Of a stretch of DNA of 48,970 nt, positions 15,968 through 23,406 are shown in pieces (the first letter of the stretch is position 1; every line of letters begins with the position of its first letter). Under the pieces are notes generated by a model. It was not told where the DNA came from. It searched no databases and saw only the letters and a list, made by a program, of their open reading frames with translations. Source of the stretch: Bacteroidales bacterium. GTDB taxonomy: Bacteria > Bacteroidota > Bacteroidia > Bacteroidales > UBA12077. The stretch covers positions 1-48,970 of the forward strand of contig DMBU01000177.1 of the NCBI GenBank assembly GCA_003446015.1, in the 5' to 3' direction. The position numbers and the translations under genes are program-made.

Positions 15968-18205
15968 ATGCTACCAAAAATAAATTTCGATCAAAAAACT
16001 GAAGGAACGATTACCGAAAGGGAACGAAAAAAAATTATAACAAAATATCGCGAATTACTCAAATTATCTGAAGATTTTACGCAAAAAAAGGAACTTGAAT
16101 TAATCCGAAAAGCTTTTGATGTTTCTTTAAATGCTTTACACGATAAAAGGTCTGCTTCAGGTGATCCTGCTATCTTAGATACAATTGAAATAGCCATAAT
16201 TGTTGTTAGCCAGATCGGACTTGGGACCAGATCAGTAGTGTCAACGCTATTGTTTCAGGCTGTAATCGATAATAAGCTTACCTTAATCGAAATCGAAAAG
16301 GAATTTGATAAAAGCATTATGCTTATTGTTGATGGATTAGTAAAAATGTCAGATTTAAGTACAAAAACAGCTGCAAACCAGGCTGAGAACTTTAGGCAAA
16401 TGCTTTTAACCTTAGCAGAGGATGTTCGTGTGATCTTAATTAAGATGGCCATTTTGCTTCATGAAATGAGAGGCCTGAACAATATGCCCGAGGATTACCA
16501 AATTAAAACCTCGCTTGAAACATTCTCGTTGTATGCTCCATTAGCGCATCGTTTGGGTTTATATACCATAAAATCAGAGCTGGAAAATCTTTCCATGAAA
16601 TATACCGAAAATGAGAAGTATAAAGAGATTATTAAGAAACTTAAAAATACTACCGCTAAACGAGAACGATTTATCAAGAAATTTACTGCTCCAATTGAGA
16701 AAGAATTGCAGGAGCAAGGACTTGAATATGAAATAAAAGGACGACCGAAATCTGTTTTTTCTATCTGGCAAAAAATGAAAAAACAAAATGTTGAATTTGA
16801 AGAAGTTTATGATGTATTTGCTATACGTATCATTTTAAATTCAAAACCTAACAAAGAAAAAGCTGATTGTTGGCGCACATATTCTATTGTAACAGATTTT
16901 TATCAGCCTAATCCAAAGCGATTACGTGATTGGATCTCGATTCCAAAATCGAATGGATATGAATCATTGCATACTACTGTTGTCGGACCTGAAAGTAAAT
17001 GGGTCGAAGTACAGATTCGAACAAAACGCATGGACGAAATTGCTGAAAAAGGTTATGCAGCACACTGGCGGTATAAAGGAGTTAAAGCTGAAAAGGGAAT
17101 TGATCAGTGGATGCAAAAAGTTCGTGAGGTTATCGAATCAAATGGTAATACAAATGGCGATACGATTGATGATCTAAAATTAAATCTATACAATAAAGAG
17201 GTTTTTGTGTTTACACCTAATGGCGATCTTAAGAAATTGCCTGCAGGAAGTACTGTTCTCGATTTTGCCTATGATATTCATTCCGATGTAGGAAATCAAT
17301 GCGTGGGTGCAATGATAAACCATAAGAATGTTACTATTAAGCAACAATTGCAAAATGGCGATCAGGTAAGTATTGTTACATCAAAAACCCAAAAACCAAA
17401 AACAGACTGGTTGAGTTTTGTGGTAACTTCAAAGGCTAAATCAAAAATAAAATCGACGCTACGCGAAGAAAAATTTAAGGAAGCAGAAACGGGTAAAGAA
17501 TTATTAAAACGAAGGTTGAAAAACTGGAAAATTAAATTCGACGATCTGTTAATTAATAATTTATTAAAACAGTATAAACTTAAAACTCCTGTTGATCTCT
17601 ATTATGCAATTGCCACAGAAAAAATTGATATCACACATATTAAAGACGTTCTTGTTGAGAGTAAAAAAGAAACTGAACCGGATAAAGAAATAAGTGATCA
17701 GATTGAAACGCTTGAACCAGAAAAGGAAAAATCGTATCAGAGTGATTATTTAATTATTGATGACAAAATAGAAAATGTTGATTATAAGTTGGCAAAGTGC
17801 TGTAGCCCTATATTCGGAGATTCTATTTTTGGTTTTGTAACGGTAAGCGAAGGGATTAAAATACATCGTACAACCTGTCCTAACGCACGACAATTAGTCG
17901 AAAGATATAATTATCGAATTTTAAAAGCACAATGGACAAAAAGTGCCGCTAAACAATCTTTTCAGGCAACTATTAGAATTACAGGGGTTGATGATCTGGG
18001 AATGTTAAATAAAATTACTGATATTATTTCCAAGGATTTAAGGGTTAGAATGCGATCTGTTTCTATGGATTCTAATGATGGCTTGTTCGATGGTAAACTG
18101 AAAATACTTGTTGATAGCACAAAGCATCTTGATATGTTAATGTCTAAAATAAAAAAAGAAAAAGGGGTATTAAAAGTTTCCAGAGTTGATTCAGAAGATA
18201 ACTAA
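15968..18205 (+). CDS. RelA/SpoT homologue (RSH): (p)ppGpp synthetase with degenerate HD hydrolase domain
   Basis: Long RSH protein (745 aa) with HD-like (about 50-200), synthetase (about 250-370), TGS (about 411-472), zinc-finger-like (about 600-640: KCCSPI, HRTTCPNA) and ACT (about 665-742) regions. The synthetase looks intact: KGRPKSVFSIWQKM, EVYDVFAIRII, RLRDWISIPKSNGYESLHTTV and VEVQIRT with Glu347. RLRD (318-321) is the basic RxKD-type motif of bifunctional enzymes. The hydrolase motifs are lost: the HD pair in LLHDVVED is replaced by LLFQAVID (Gln97), the early His is absent, and KLADRLHNMRTL reads KMAILLHEMRGL (Ile162 for Asp). It should therefore make but not degrade (p)ppGpp, and a second RSH with hydrolase would be needed elsewhere. 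Confidence 0.92.
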   Translation: MLPKINFDQKTEGTITERERKKIITKYRELLKLSEDFTQKKELELIRKAFDVSLNALHDKRSASGDPAILDTIEIAIIVVSQIGLGTRSVVSTLLFQAVIDNKLTLIEIEKEFDKSIMLIVDGLVKMSDLSTKTAANQAENFRQMLLTLAEDVRVILIKMAILLHEMRGLNNMPEDYQIKTSLETFSLYAPLAHRLGLYTIKSELENLSMKYTENEKYKEIIKKLKNTTAKRERFIKKFTAPIEKELQEQGLEYEIKGRPKSVFSIWQKMKKQNVEFEEVYDVFAIRIILNSKPNKEKADCWRTYSIVTDFYQPNPKRLRDWISIPKSNGYESLHTTVVGPESKWVEVQIRTKRMDEIAEKGYAAHWRYKGVKAEKGIDQWMQKVREVIESNGNTNGDTIDDLKLNLYNKEVFVFTPNGDLKKLPAGSTVLDFAYDIHSDVGNQCVGAMINHKNVTIKQQLQNGDQVSIVTSKTQKPKTDWLSFVVTSKAKSKIKSTLREEKFKEAETGKELLKRRLKNWKIKFDDLLINNLLKQYKLKTPVDLYYAIATEKIDITHIKDVLVESKKETEPDKEISDQIETLEPEKEKSYQSDYLIIDDKIENVDYKLAKCCSPIFGDSIFGFVTVSEGIKIHRTTCPNARQLVERYNYRILKAQWTKSAAKQSFQATIRITGVDDLGMLNKITDIISKDLRVRMRSVSMDSNDGLFDGKLKILVDSTKHLDMLMSKIKKEKGVLKVSRVDSEDN

Positions 18206-18245
18206 GGAATTCTTGAATAACTGATCACTTTTTCACTAAAATAAC

Positions 18246-18253
18246 TAAATTTG
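18246..18253 (+). promoter_or_regulatory. Putative -7 element TAAATTTG
   Basis: Exact TAnnTTTG match, 57 nt before the start of the outer-membrane-like gene. No convincing -33 element is seen. Confidence 0.4.
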
Positions 18254-18310
18254 TAGTACAATAAACAAAACTCGTTTGGCGTTCGTTTATATAGTTAAAA
18301 GACTTTTAAA

Positions 18311-18988
18311 ATGAAAAATTTTGTAATAAGTATATTTTGCTTTTTTGTTTTAAGTGTTTCTGGATATGCTCAAGTTTTTCCCTTATTGCCAAAATATTAC
18401 CAACCCTTGGATTCATCTGTTTTATCAAAAGATAAACCCGAAGAAGAGCCACAAAAGCAAAATCTGATGAAACGACACGAGAAAGTGTTGTACACTGTAT
18501 CAATGGGAACTGCTTATAGTAATTTTGGAAATAATTTATCAATGATGAATTCTTATATTGCACCAAGCATTGATTACCAGGTAAACTCAAAACTAAATTT
18601 TTCAGTAACCGGAATTGTTATGCAAAACAACATGAACGGATTAGAGGGATTTCATAACTCTGAGCTAGATCATTCCTACAATTCAAGCGTATCGAATTAT
18701 GGAATTACGGGAACTGCATATTATCAATTAAATAATAAATGGAGCATCTGGGGAGATGGTGCTTATTTAGAAAATCAATCCATTTTTAATGAATATCGTG
18801 CAGATGTGTATAACAACGATTTCAAAACCATGTCCATAGGAGTGGGATACAAGTTAAACGACAATTTTAGATTTAACATCCAGTACAGATACTCTAACGG
18901 CTTACATCCTGCCTATAATTACAATCCTGCATTTAACACAGGGATACATAATCCTTACGGAAATAGCTTTGGCTACTGGTATTATTAA
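18311..18988 (+). CDS. Secreted/outer-membrane beta-barrel-like hypothetical protein
   Basis: A 225-aa protein with a signal peptide ending about residue 20 (GYA-Q). After a short linker rich in charged residues (about 35-60), the rest is made of alternating amphipathic strands with aromatic girdles (TVSMGTAYSNFGNN, SVTGIVMQNNM, YGITGTAYYQLNNKWSIWGDG, MSIGVGYKLNDNFRFNIQYRYSN), the pattern of a small outer-membrane beta-barrel. No family can be named. The next gene (DUF3108) starts 1 nt after its stop, so they form an operon, and both probably act in the envelope. Confidence 0.82.
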   Translation: MKNFVISIFCFFVLSVSGYAQVFPLLPKYYQPLDSSVLSKDKPEEEPQKQNLMKRHEKVLYTVSMGTAYSNFGNNLSMMNSYIAPSIDYQVNSKLNFSVTGIVMQNNMNGLEGFHNSELDHSYNSSVSNYGITGTAYYQLNNKWSIWGDGAYLENQSIFNEYRADVYNNDFKTMSIGVGYKLNDNFRFNIQYRYSNGLHPAYNYNPAFNTGIHNPYGNSFGYWYY

Positions 18989-18989
18989 A

Positions 18990-19820
18990 ATGGTAAAAGC
19001 CAATTACCTCATAGCTTGCTTAGTTTTACTTTTGACTTTTAATATTGTCAGATCGCAAAATATTGTTGATCAGTTTCCTGTTTTTAAGGTTGGTGAGAAA
19101 ATTACTTATTCAGCGGTTTATAACTGGGGATTTATATGGATTAACGCAGGAATTGTTGAGTTTAAAGTGAGTAATACTAACTACAAAGGTAAAGAGGTTT
19201 ATCACTTTAACAGTTATGGATACAGTGTTCCTTCTTACGATTGGTTATTTAAGGTTCGTGATTATTTTCAATCATATGCACAAAAAAATAATCTGGCTCC
19301 TTTATTTTTTGATCGTAATACATACGAGGGAGGATTTACTGTGCATAATCAATTCACTTTTGATTATAAAGACAGTTTAATCTATTCAAAAACAGAAAAT
19401 TCTGACAGACCCTATAAAGAGGACACTCTCAAATTACAGCAAAATATCTACGATGTAATTTCGGGAGTTTATTATATCCGAAACCTCGATTTCGATAAAT
19501 ACAAAATAAATGATACTATACCGATTAGAATGATTATCGATAATGAGATATTCGATCTATATGTTAGATATCTGGGTAAAGAGGTTCTTAAAACACATGA
19601 TAAACGTAAATTTAATACTATAAAATTCTCAGCACTTTTAATTGAAGGCACTATTTTTAGTGGTGGCGAAGATCTTTATGTTTGGGTGAGTGATGATCTT
19701 AACAGAATTCCCATTTTAGTTGAAGCGAAAATCTTAATTGGTTCAGTCAAGGCTACATTAACAGACACTGAAAATTTAAAGTTCCCTTTTACTTCGGAAA
19801 TTAAGGTTGAGAGTGATTGA
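18990..19820 (+). CDS. DUF3108 domain-containing periplasmic protein
   Basis: A 276-aa protein starting at the ATG at 18990 (MVKANYLIACLVLLL signal peptide, cleaved near RSQ). The in-frame upstream start at 18969 lies inside the preceding gene and adds residues before the signal. The mature part shows the DUF3108 pattern: FPVFKVGEKITYSAVYNWGFIWINAGIVEFKV, PSYDWLFKVRDYFQSY, LAPLFFDRNTYEGG, and QNIYDVISGVYYIRNLDF. The late DLNRIPILVEAKILIGSVKATLT strand is also typical. These proteins are lipid-carrier or structural proteins of unknown role. The stop codon TGA is part of the first GATTG unit of the downstream repeat array, so the original C-terminus may have been altered. Confidence 0.88.
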   Translation: MVKANYLIACLVLLLTFNIVRSQNIVDQFPVFKVGEKITYSAVYNWGFIWINAGIVEFKVSNTNYKGKEVYHFNSYGYSVPSYDWLFKVRDYFQSYAQKNNLAPLFFDRNTYEGGFTVHNQFTFDYKDSLIYSKTENSDRPYKEDTLKLQQNIYDVISGVYYIRNLDFDKYKINDTIPIRMIIDNEIFDLYVRYLGKEVLKTHDKRKFNTIKFSALLIEGTIFSGGEDLYVWVSDDLNRIPILVEAKILIGSVKATLTDTENLKFPFTSEIKVESD

Positions 19821-19874
19821 GAAGATTGTACAGATTGAAATAAAAAGATTAAAAGGATTGAATTGAGAAGATTG
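19815..19874 (+). repeat. 5' GATTG repeat array (about 9-nt period) flanking the four-helix-bundle gene
   Basis: GATTG begins at 19815, 19824, 19833, 19856 and 19870, with degenerate units GATTA at 19847 and AATTG at 19861. Most steps are 9 nt or a multiple close to it. The array runs from inside the stop of the DUF3108 gene to 65 nt before the four-helix-bundle gene. It is complementary to the CAATC array on the other side of that gene. Confidence 0.8.
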
Positions 19875-19911
19875 AGCGAATTTAAAGGATAACTTTTTAA
19901 ATTAAGATCAT

Positions 19912-19919
19912 TATCTTTA
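19912..19919 (+). promoter_or_regulatory. Weak -7-like element TATCTTTA before the four-helix-bundle gene
   Basis: One mismatch to TAnnTTTG, 19 nt before the start codon and downstream of the 5' repeat array. If used, the transcript would lack the 5' arm of the inverted array. Confidence 0.3.
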
Positions 19920-19938
19920 TGTAAAAAAGTGATTCGAT

Positions 19939-20313
19939 ATGAAATTAGAGACTGATTGGATTAAGTTTAAAAAAGAATTAAGAGATAGATTAAAGATATT
20001 TGCCCTGGATATTATTAAACTCGTACAAAATCTACCAAAAACACCTGAAGCAAAAACGATAGGTAATCAACTACTAAGGTCTGGTACTTCAACATATGCT
20101 AATTATAGAGCAGCTTTAAGAGGTCGTTCAAGAGCCGAGTTTTACAGTAAGTTATCCATTTCTGTTGAAGAAGGCGACGAAAGTGAAATGTGGTTAGATA
20201 TTTTAATAGAATCTGAAATGTCAACTAATCAGGAAACTAAAAGATTACATGCAGAAAGTATTGAATTAATAAAAATTCTTTCTCATTTGAGAAAAAAAAT
20301 TAGTAATAAATAA
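19939..20313 (+). CDS. Four-helix-bundle protein (S23/23S rRNA intervening-sequence protein family)
   Basis: A 124-aa, all-helical protein of the family first met inside 23S rRNA intervening sequences and also as stand-alone genes or as diversity-generating retroelement accessory proteins (Avd-like). Visible family features are an N-terminal RLKIFALDIIKLVQNLPKTPEAKTIGNQLLRSGTS-type helix pair (in order over residues 17-51), ANYRAALRGRSRAEF, SVEEGDESEMWLDIL, and a final helix with ELIKILSHLRKKISN. It is probably a basic, pentamer-forming nucleic-acid-binding protein. It is not in rRNA here: it sits between DUF3108 and flavodiiron genes, enclosed by inverted 9-nt repeat arrays. Function is unknown. 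Confidence 0.9.
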   Translation: MKLETDWIKFKKELRDRLKIFALDIIKLVQNLPKTPEAKTIGNQLLRSGTSTYANYRAALRGRSRAEFYSKLSISVEEGDESEMWLDILIESEMSTNQETKRLHAESIELIKILSHLRKKISNK

Positions 20314-20317
20314 AAAA

Positions 20318-20386
20318 CAATCCTTTCAATCTTTACAATCTATTCAATCCTTTCAATCTTTACAATCTATTCAATCCTTTCAATCT
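20318..20386 (+). repeat. 3' CAATC tandem array, 9-nt units in a 27-bp higher-order repeat
   Basis: CAATC begins at 20318, 20327, 20336, 20345, 20354, 20363, 20372 and 20381, exactly every 9 nt. The units cycle CAATCCTTT, CAATCTTTA, CAATCTATT, giving a 27-bp repeat present 2.6 times. It starts 4 nt after the four-helix-bundle stop codon and is the inverted counterpart of the 5' GATTG array. Confidence 0.93.
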
Positions 20387-20460
20387 GCATATCTCCCAAG
20401 AGAACAACAGAAACCTTGCTAAATCATATTTTATAATTCTAAAGTTCACAAATTTTGTAC

Positions 20461-20468
20461 TAATTTTG
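20461..20468 (+). promoter_or_regulatory. Putative -7 element TAATTTTG for the flavodiiron gene
   Basis: Exact TAnnTTTG match 42 nt before the start codon, beyond the repeat array. The -33 region is unclear. Confidence 0.45.
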
Positions 20469-20510
20469 CTCAATATTTAAAGAAGCAATTAATTTCTAAA
20501 CTAAATAACA

Positions 20511-21704
20511 ATGCATAATACAATAAAAGTTACTGATAAAGTTTATTGGCTTGGCGCAAATGATCGAAGAACAAACCTTTTTGAAAATATGTGGCCTCTT
20601 CCAAATGGAGTGTCATATAACTCTTTTTTAATTGTTGATGAAAAAATAGCATTGGTAGATACAATAGAATTTGGTTCGTCCGATGATTATCTGGATAAAA
20701 TAGAAGAAATAATTGGTGAGAGAACAATAGATTATTTAGTAATTAATCATATGGAACCTGATCATTCAGGCGCTATTAAAACCATAGTTGAAAAATATCC
20801 AAATATAAAACTTGTAGGTAATTTAAAGACCTTTAAAATTGTTGAATCATATTTCGGATATCGGGATAAATGGCATCAGGTTGAAGATGGCGATGGTTTA
20901 GATTTAGGACATCATATGCTTAAGTTTATAATGACACCATGGGTGCACTGGCCTGAAACAATGATGACTTATGATTTAACTGAAAAGATTCTGTTTTCTG
21001 GCGATGCCTTTGGAAGTTTTGGAACATTGGATGGAGGTATTTTTGATGATGAAATCGAATTCGAGGAATATTACCTGGAAGAAATGCGAAGATATTATTC
21101 CAATATCGTTGGAAAGTATAGTAACATGGTTCAGAAAGCATTTAAAAAGCTTGAAGGAATTGATATAAAATACATTTGTGCAACGCATGGGCCAATTTGG
21201 AGAACAGATGTTAAGAAAGTTTTATCCTTGTATGATAAATGGAGCAAATTCGAAGCAGAGGAAGGTGTTGTTATTATCTATGGATCGATGTATGGAAATA
21301 CAGCAAAATTAGCTGATAGCATTGCCCGTAAATTATCAGAAGAAGGAATAAAGAAAATACGGATTCATGATGTTTCAAAAACACATCTTTCGTATTTGAT
21401 CAATGACATTTGGAGATATAAAGGTGTTATATTAGGCAGTTGTGCATATAACTCAGGAATGCTGCCTATCATGGAAAACTTAACAAGAAATCTGGAACAT
21501 ATTGGTCTTAAAAACAGGCTCTTAGGATTATTTGGTTCGTATAGCTGGAATGGAGGGGGAGTAAAAGCACTTTTTAAATTTAATGAAACCATGGAATGGG
21601 ATTTAGTTACAGATCCGATTGATATCAAAGGGATACCAGGAAATGATTCATTTGATCGTTGCGAAATAATCGCTAAGGCAATGGCAAAGAAACTTAACGC
21701 ATAA
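20511..21704 (+). CDS. Flavodiiron protein (FprA/FDP, A-type flavoprotein)
   Basis: A 397-aa cytoplasmic flavodiiron protein that reduces O2 to water and/or NO to N2O. Residues 1-250 form the metallo-beta-lactamase-like di-iron domain, with the HxExDH set His80, Glu82, Asp84 and His85 in NHMEPDHSG, the following ligands in WVHWPETM (His around 148), SGDAFG and ATHGPIW. Residues about 252-395 form the flavodoxin domain (VVIIYGSMYGNTAKLADSIA, LGSCAYNSGMLP, FGSYSWNGGG) for FMN. No rubredoxin domain is fused, so the electron donor is separate. The gene ends with its own terminator. It fits with the bat operon as evidence of oxygen or NO exposure. Confidence 0.95.
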   Translation: MHNTIKVTDKVYWLGANDRRTNLFENMWPLPNGVSYNSFLIVDEKIALVDTIEFGSSDDYLDKIEEIIGERTIDYLVINHMEPDHSGAIKTIVEKYPNIKLVGNLKTFKIVESYFGYRDKWHQVEDGDGLDLGHHMLKFIMTPWVHWPETMMTYDLTEKILFSGDAFGSFGTLDGGIFDDEIEFEEYYLEEMRRYYSNIVGKYSNMVQKAFKKLEGIDIKYICATHGPIWRTDVKKVLSLYDKWSKFEAEEGVVIIYGSMYGNTAKLADSIARKLSEEGIKKIRIHDVSKTHLSYLINDIWRYKGVILGSCAYNSGMLPIMENLTRNLEHIGLKNRLLGLFGSYSWNGGGVKALFKFNETMEWDLVTDPIDIKGIPGNDSFDRCEIIAKAMAKKLNA

Positions 21705-21725
21705 AAAATCGAATTTAGATATGTT

Positions 21726-21754
21726 AAGGACATTGTTTTTTCAATGTCCTTTTT
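21726..21754 (+). terminator. Intrinsic terminator after the flavodiiron gene
   Basis: A 10-bp stem AAGGACATTG (21726-21735) / CAATGTCCTT (21742-21751) with a T6 loop and a following T-run. Confidence 0.9.
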
Positions 21755-21776
21755 CATTTTAATATCTCAGATTACT

Positions 21777-21784
21777 TATCTTTA
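21777..21784 (+). promoter_or_regulatory. Weak -7-like element TATCTTTA before the thioesterase
   Basis: One mismatch to TAnnTTTG, 24 nt before the start and directly after the preceding terminator. Confidence 0.35.
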
Positions 21785-21808
21785 TTGACTAATTAATTTT
21801 TTACGATT

Positions 21809-22192
21809 ATGGATTTAGATCTCAAAACCGGATTAAAGTACACTGCTACACAGTTTGTAGAACTGAAAGATACAGCCGCACATTATGGTTCTGGGTTGGT
21901 TGAAGTTTTTGCTACACCAGCCATGATTGCTTTAATGGAGAATGCTGCATTAAAAACTGTGCTTCCATATTTAGGCGACGACTTTAATACGGTTGGTTTT
22001 GAAGTGAATGTTAAGCATTTAAAGCCAACACCTGTTGGGATGAAAGTTGAATGTACAGCTACTCTAATCGAAATTGACGGGAAAAAACTCGTTTTTAATG
22101 TAATAGCAAATGATGAAGAAGGTAAAATTGGCGAAGGAACACATACTCGCTACATTATCAATTCTAAGAAATTTATGGAAAAGTTTAAGTAA
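21809..22192 (+). CDS. FlK-type hotdog-fold acyl-CoA thioesterase
   Basis: A 127-aa single hotdog domain. Candidate catalytic residues are Thr36, Glu44 and His70 (in VFATPAMIALMENAA and VNVKHLKP); the spacings of 8 and 26 residues are the same as those of the Thr42-Glu50-His76 triad known in fluoroacetyl-CoA thioesterase FlK. The wider family hydrolyses various short acyl-CoAs and most members have nothing to do with fluoroacetate, so a housekeeping thioesterase is likely. It has its own promoter-like site after the flavodiiron terminator and lies 42 nt upstream of the MalY-like gene, which may be co-transcribed. Confidence 0.88.
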   Translation: MDLDLKTGLKYTATQFVELKDTAAHYGSGLVEVFATPAMIALMENAALKTVLPYLGDDFNTVGFEVNVKHLKPTPVGMKVECTATLIEIDGKKLVFNVIANDEEGKIGEGTHTRYIINSKKFMEKFK

Positions 22193-22203
22193 AAATCACT
22201 TGT

Positions 22204-22229
22204 AGTCAAAGGCTAAAAGCTAAAAGCAC
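22204..22229 (+). repeat. Short GCTAAAA heptamer repeat in intergenic gap
   Basis: Two tandem GCTAAAA units followed by GC (about 22212-22227) lie between the thioesterase and MalY-like genes. They resemble the heptamer arrays between batA and batB. No stable hairpin is apparent. Confidence 0.5.
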
Positions 22230-22234
22230 ATAAA

Positions 22235-23404
22235 ATGAAATACAACTTTGATAAAATCATTATCCGGGAAAACACAGCATCTGTAAAATACGATTTACGT
22301 AAGGAAATATTTGAGAAAGAAGATGTAATTCCAATGTGGGTGGCTGATATGGATTTCAAAACTCCTGATTTTATTATTAGCGCAATAAAAGAACGATTAA
22401 ACCACGAAGTTTTTGGTTATAGTGTTCGCCCAAAATCATATTATACTTCCATTGTAAACTGGGTTAATCGACGCCATAATTGGGAAATCAACGAAGATTG
22501 GATTTCCTTTAGTCCGGGTGTTGTACCTGCATTAAATATGTTAGTTTTAGCATTGACTGAAAAAGATGATAAAATTGTTTTGCAACCACCGGTTTATCAT
22601 CCTTTTTTTTATGCGATCAATAACAATAACAGGCAACTTGTTGAAAATCCTCTTGTATTAAAAAATGGAAGATATCAAATCGATTTCGAAGATTTAGAAC
22701 AAAAACTAAGAGGGGCAAAAATGCTATTGTTATCTAATCCACATAATCCGGTAGGTTCGGTTTGGACAAAGGATGAATTACAAAAGATTGGAGAGATGTG
22801 TTTAAAGAATAAAACGTTGGTTCTATCCGATGAAATTCATTCCGATTTGGTTTTTAAACCTCATCAATTTGTTCCAATGGGTTCAATAACTAAGGAAATT
22901 GCTGATAATACAGTAAGCTGTATTGCTCCGAGCAAAACATTTAATATGGCTGCCTTGGCTACATCTTCAGTTATAATTTCGAACAAAGAACTAAAAGAAA
23001 AATACGATCAGATTTTAGAAACCATTCACATTGGAATGGGAAACGTGTTTGGAACAGTTGCGTCAGAAGCGGCATATGCACATGGCGATGAATGGTTGAA
23101 TCAATTGATGGAATACCTTTCAAAAAATCTCGATTTTTTAGAAAATTATTTAGCTAAAAATATTCCACAAATTAAAATGATTCGACCCGAAGGCACTTAT
23201 TTGGTTTGGTTGGATTGTTCTAATTTAAATTTGAAAGGAAAAGAGTTAACAAAATTTATGATTGAGGAAGCCGGACTTGGTTTTAATGATGGAAGAATTT
23301 TTGGTGCTGGTGGTGAAGGATTTATACGAATGAATGTTGCTTGCCCAAAACAAACTCTTCTTAATGCTTTGAATAAGTTAGAGCAAGCTGTAAATAAATT
23401 ATAA
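22235..23404 (+). CDS. MalY/PatB-family PLP-dependent C-S lyase (cystathionine beta-lyase/aminotransferase)
   Basis: Fold-type I PLP enzyme (389 aa). The signature N-terminus VIPMWVADMDFKTPDFI, the HNPVG motif (about 170-174 in SNPHNPVGSVW), Asp199 in LSDEIHSDLV and the PLP Lys234 in APSKTFNMA identify the MalY/PatB group, which cleaves cystathionine or other S-conjugates to a thiol, pyruvate and ammonia. Length is standard and no signal is present, so it is cytoplasmic. It lies 42 nt after the thioesterase gene and 2 nt before a small unknown gene. Distinction between methionine synthesis and general C-S lysis is not possible from sequence. Confidence 0.92.
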   Translation: MKYNFDKIIIRENTASVKYDLRKEIFEKEDVIPMWVADMDFKTPDFIISAIKERLNHEVFGYSVRPKSYYTSIVNWVNRRHNWEINEDWISFSPGVVPALNMLVLALTEKDDKIVLQPPVYHPFFYAINNNNRQLVENPLVLKNGRYQIDFEDLEQKLRGAKMLLLSNPHNPVGSVWTKDELQKIGEMCLKNKTLVLSDEIHSDLVFKPHQFVPMGSITKEIADNTVSCIAPSKTFNMAALATSSVIISNKELKEKYDQILETIHIGMGNVFGTVASEAAYAHGDEWLNQLMEYLSKNLDFLENYLAKNIPQIKMIRPEGTYLVWLDCSNLNLKGKELTKFMIEEAGLGFNDGRIFGAGGEGFIRMNVACPKQTLLNALNKLEQAVNKL

Positions 23405-23406
23405 TC

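Noticed and set aside
18969..18989. Upstream start for the DUF3108 gene
   Set aside because: It is inside the preceding gene and adds residues before a clear signal peptide.
20318..20386. Regularly spaced repeats that might be taken for a CRISPR array
   Set aside because: Units are only 9 nt with no unique spacers of 25-40 nt, and no cas gene is present.
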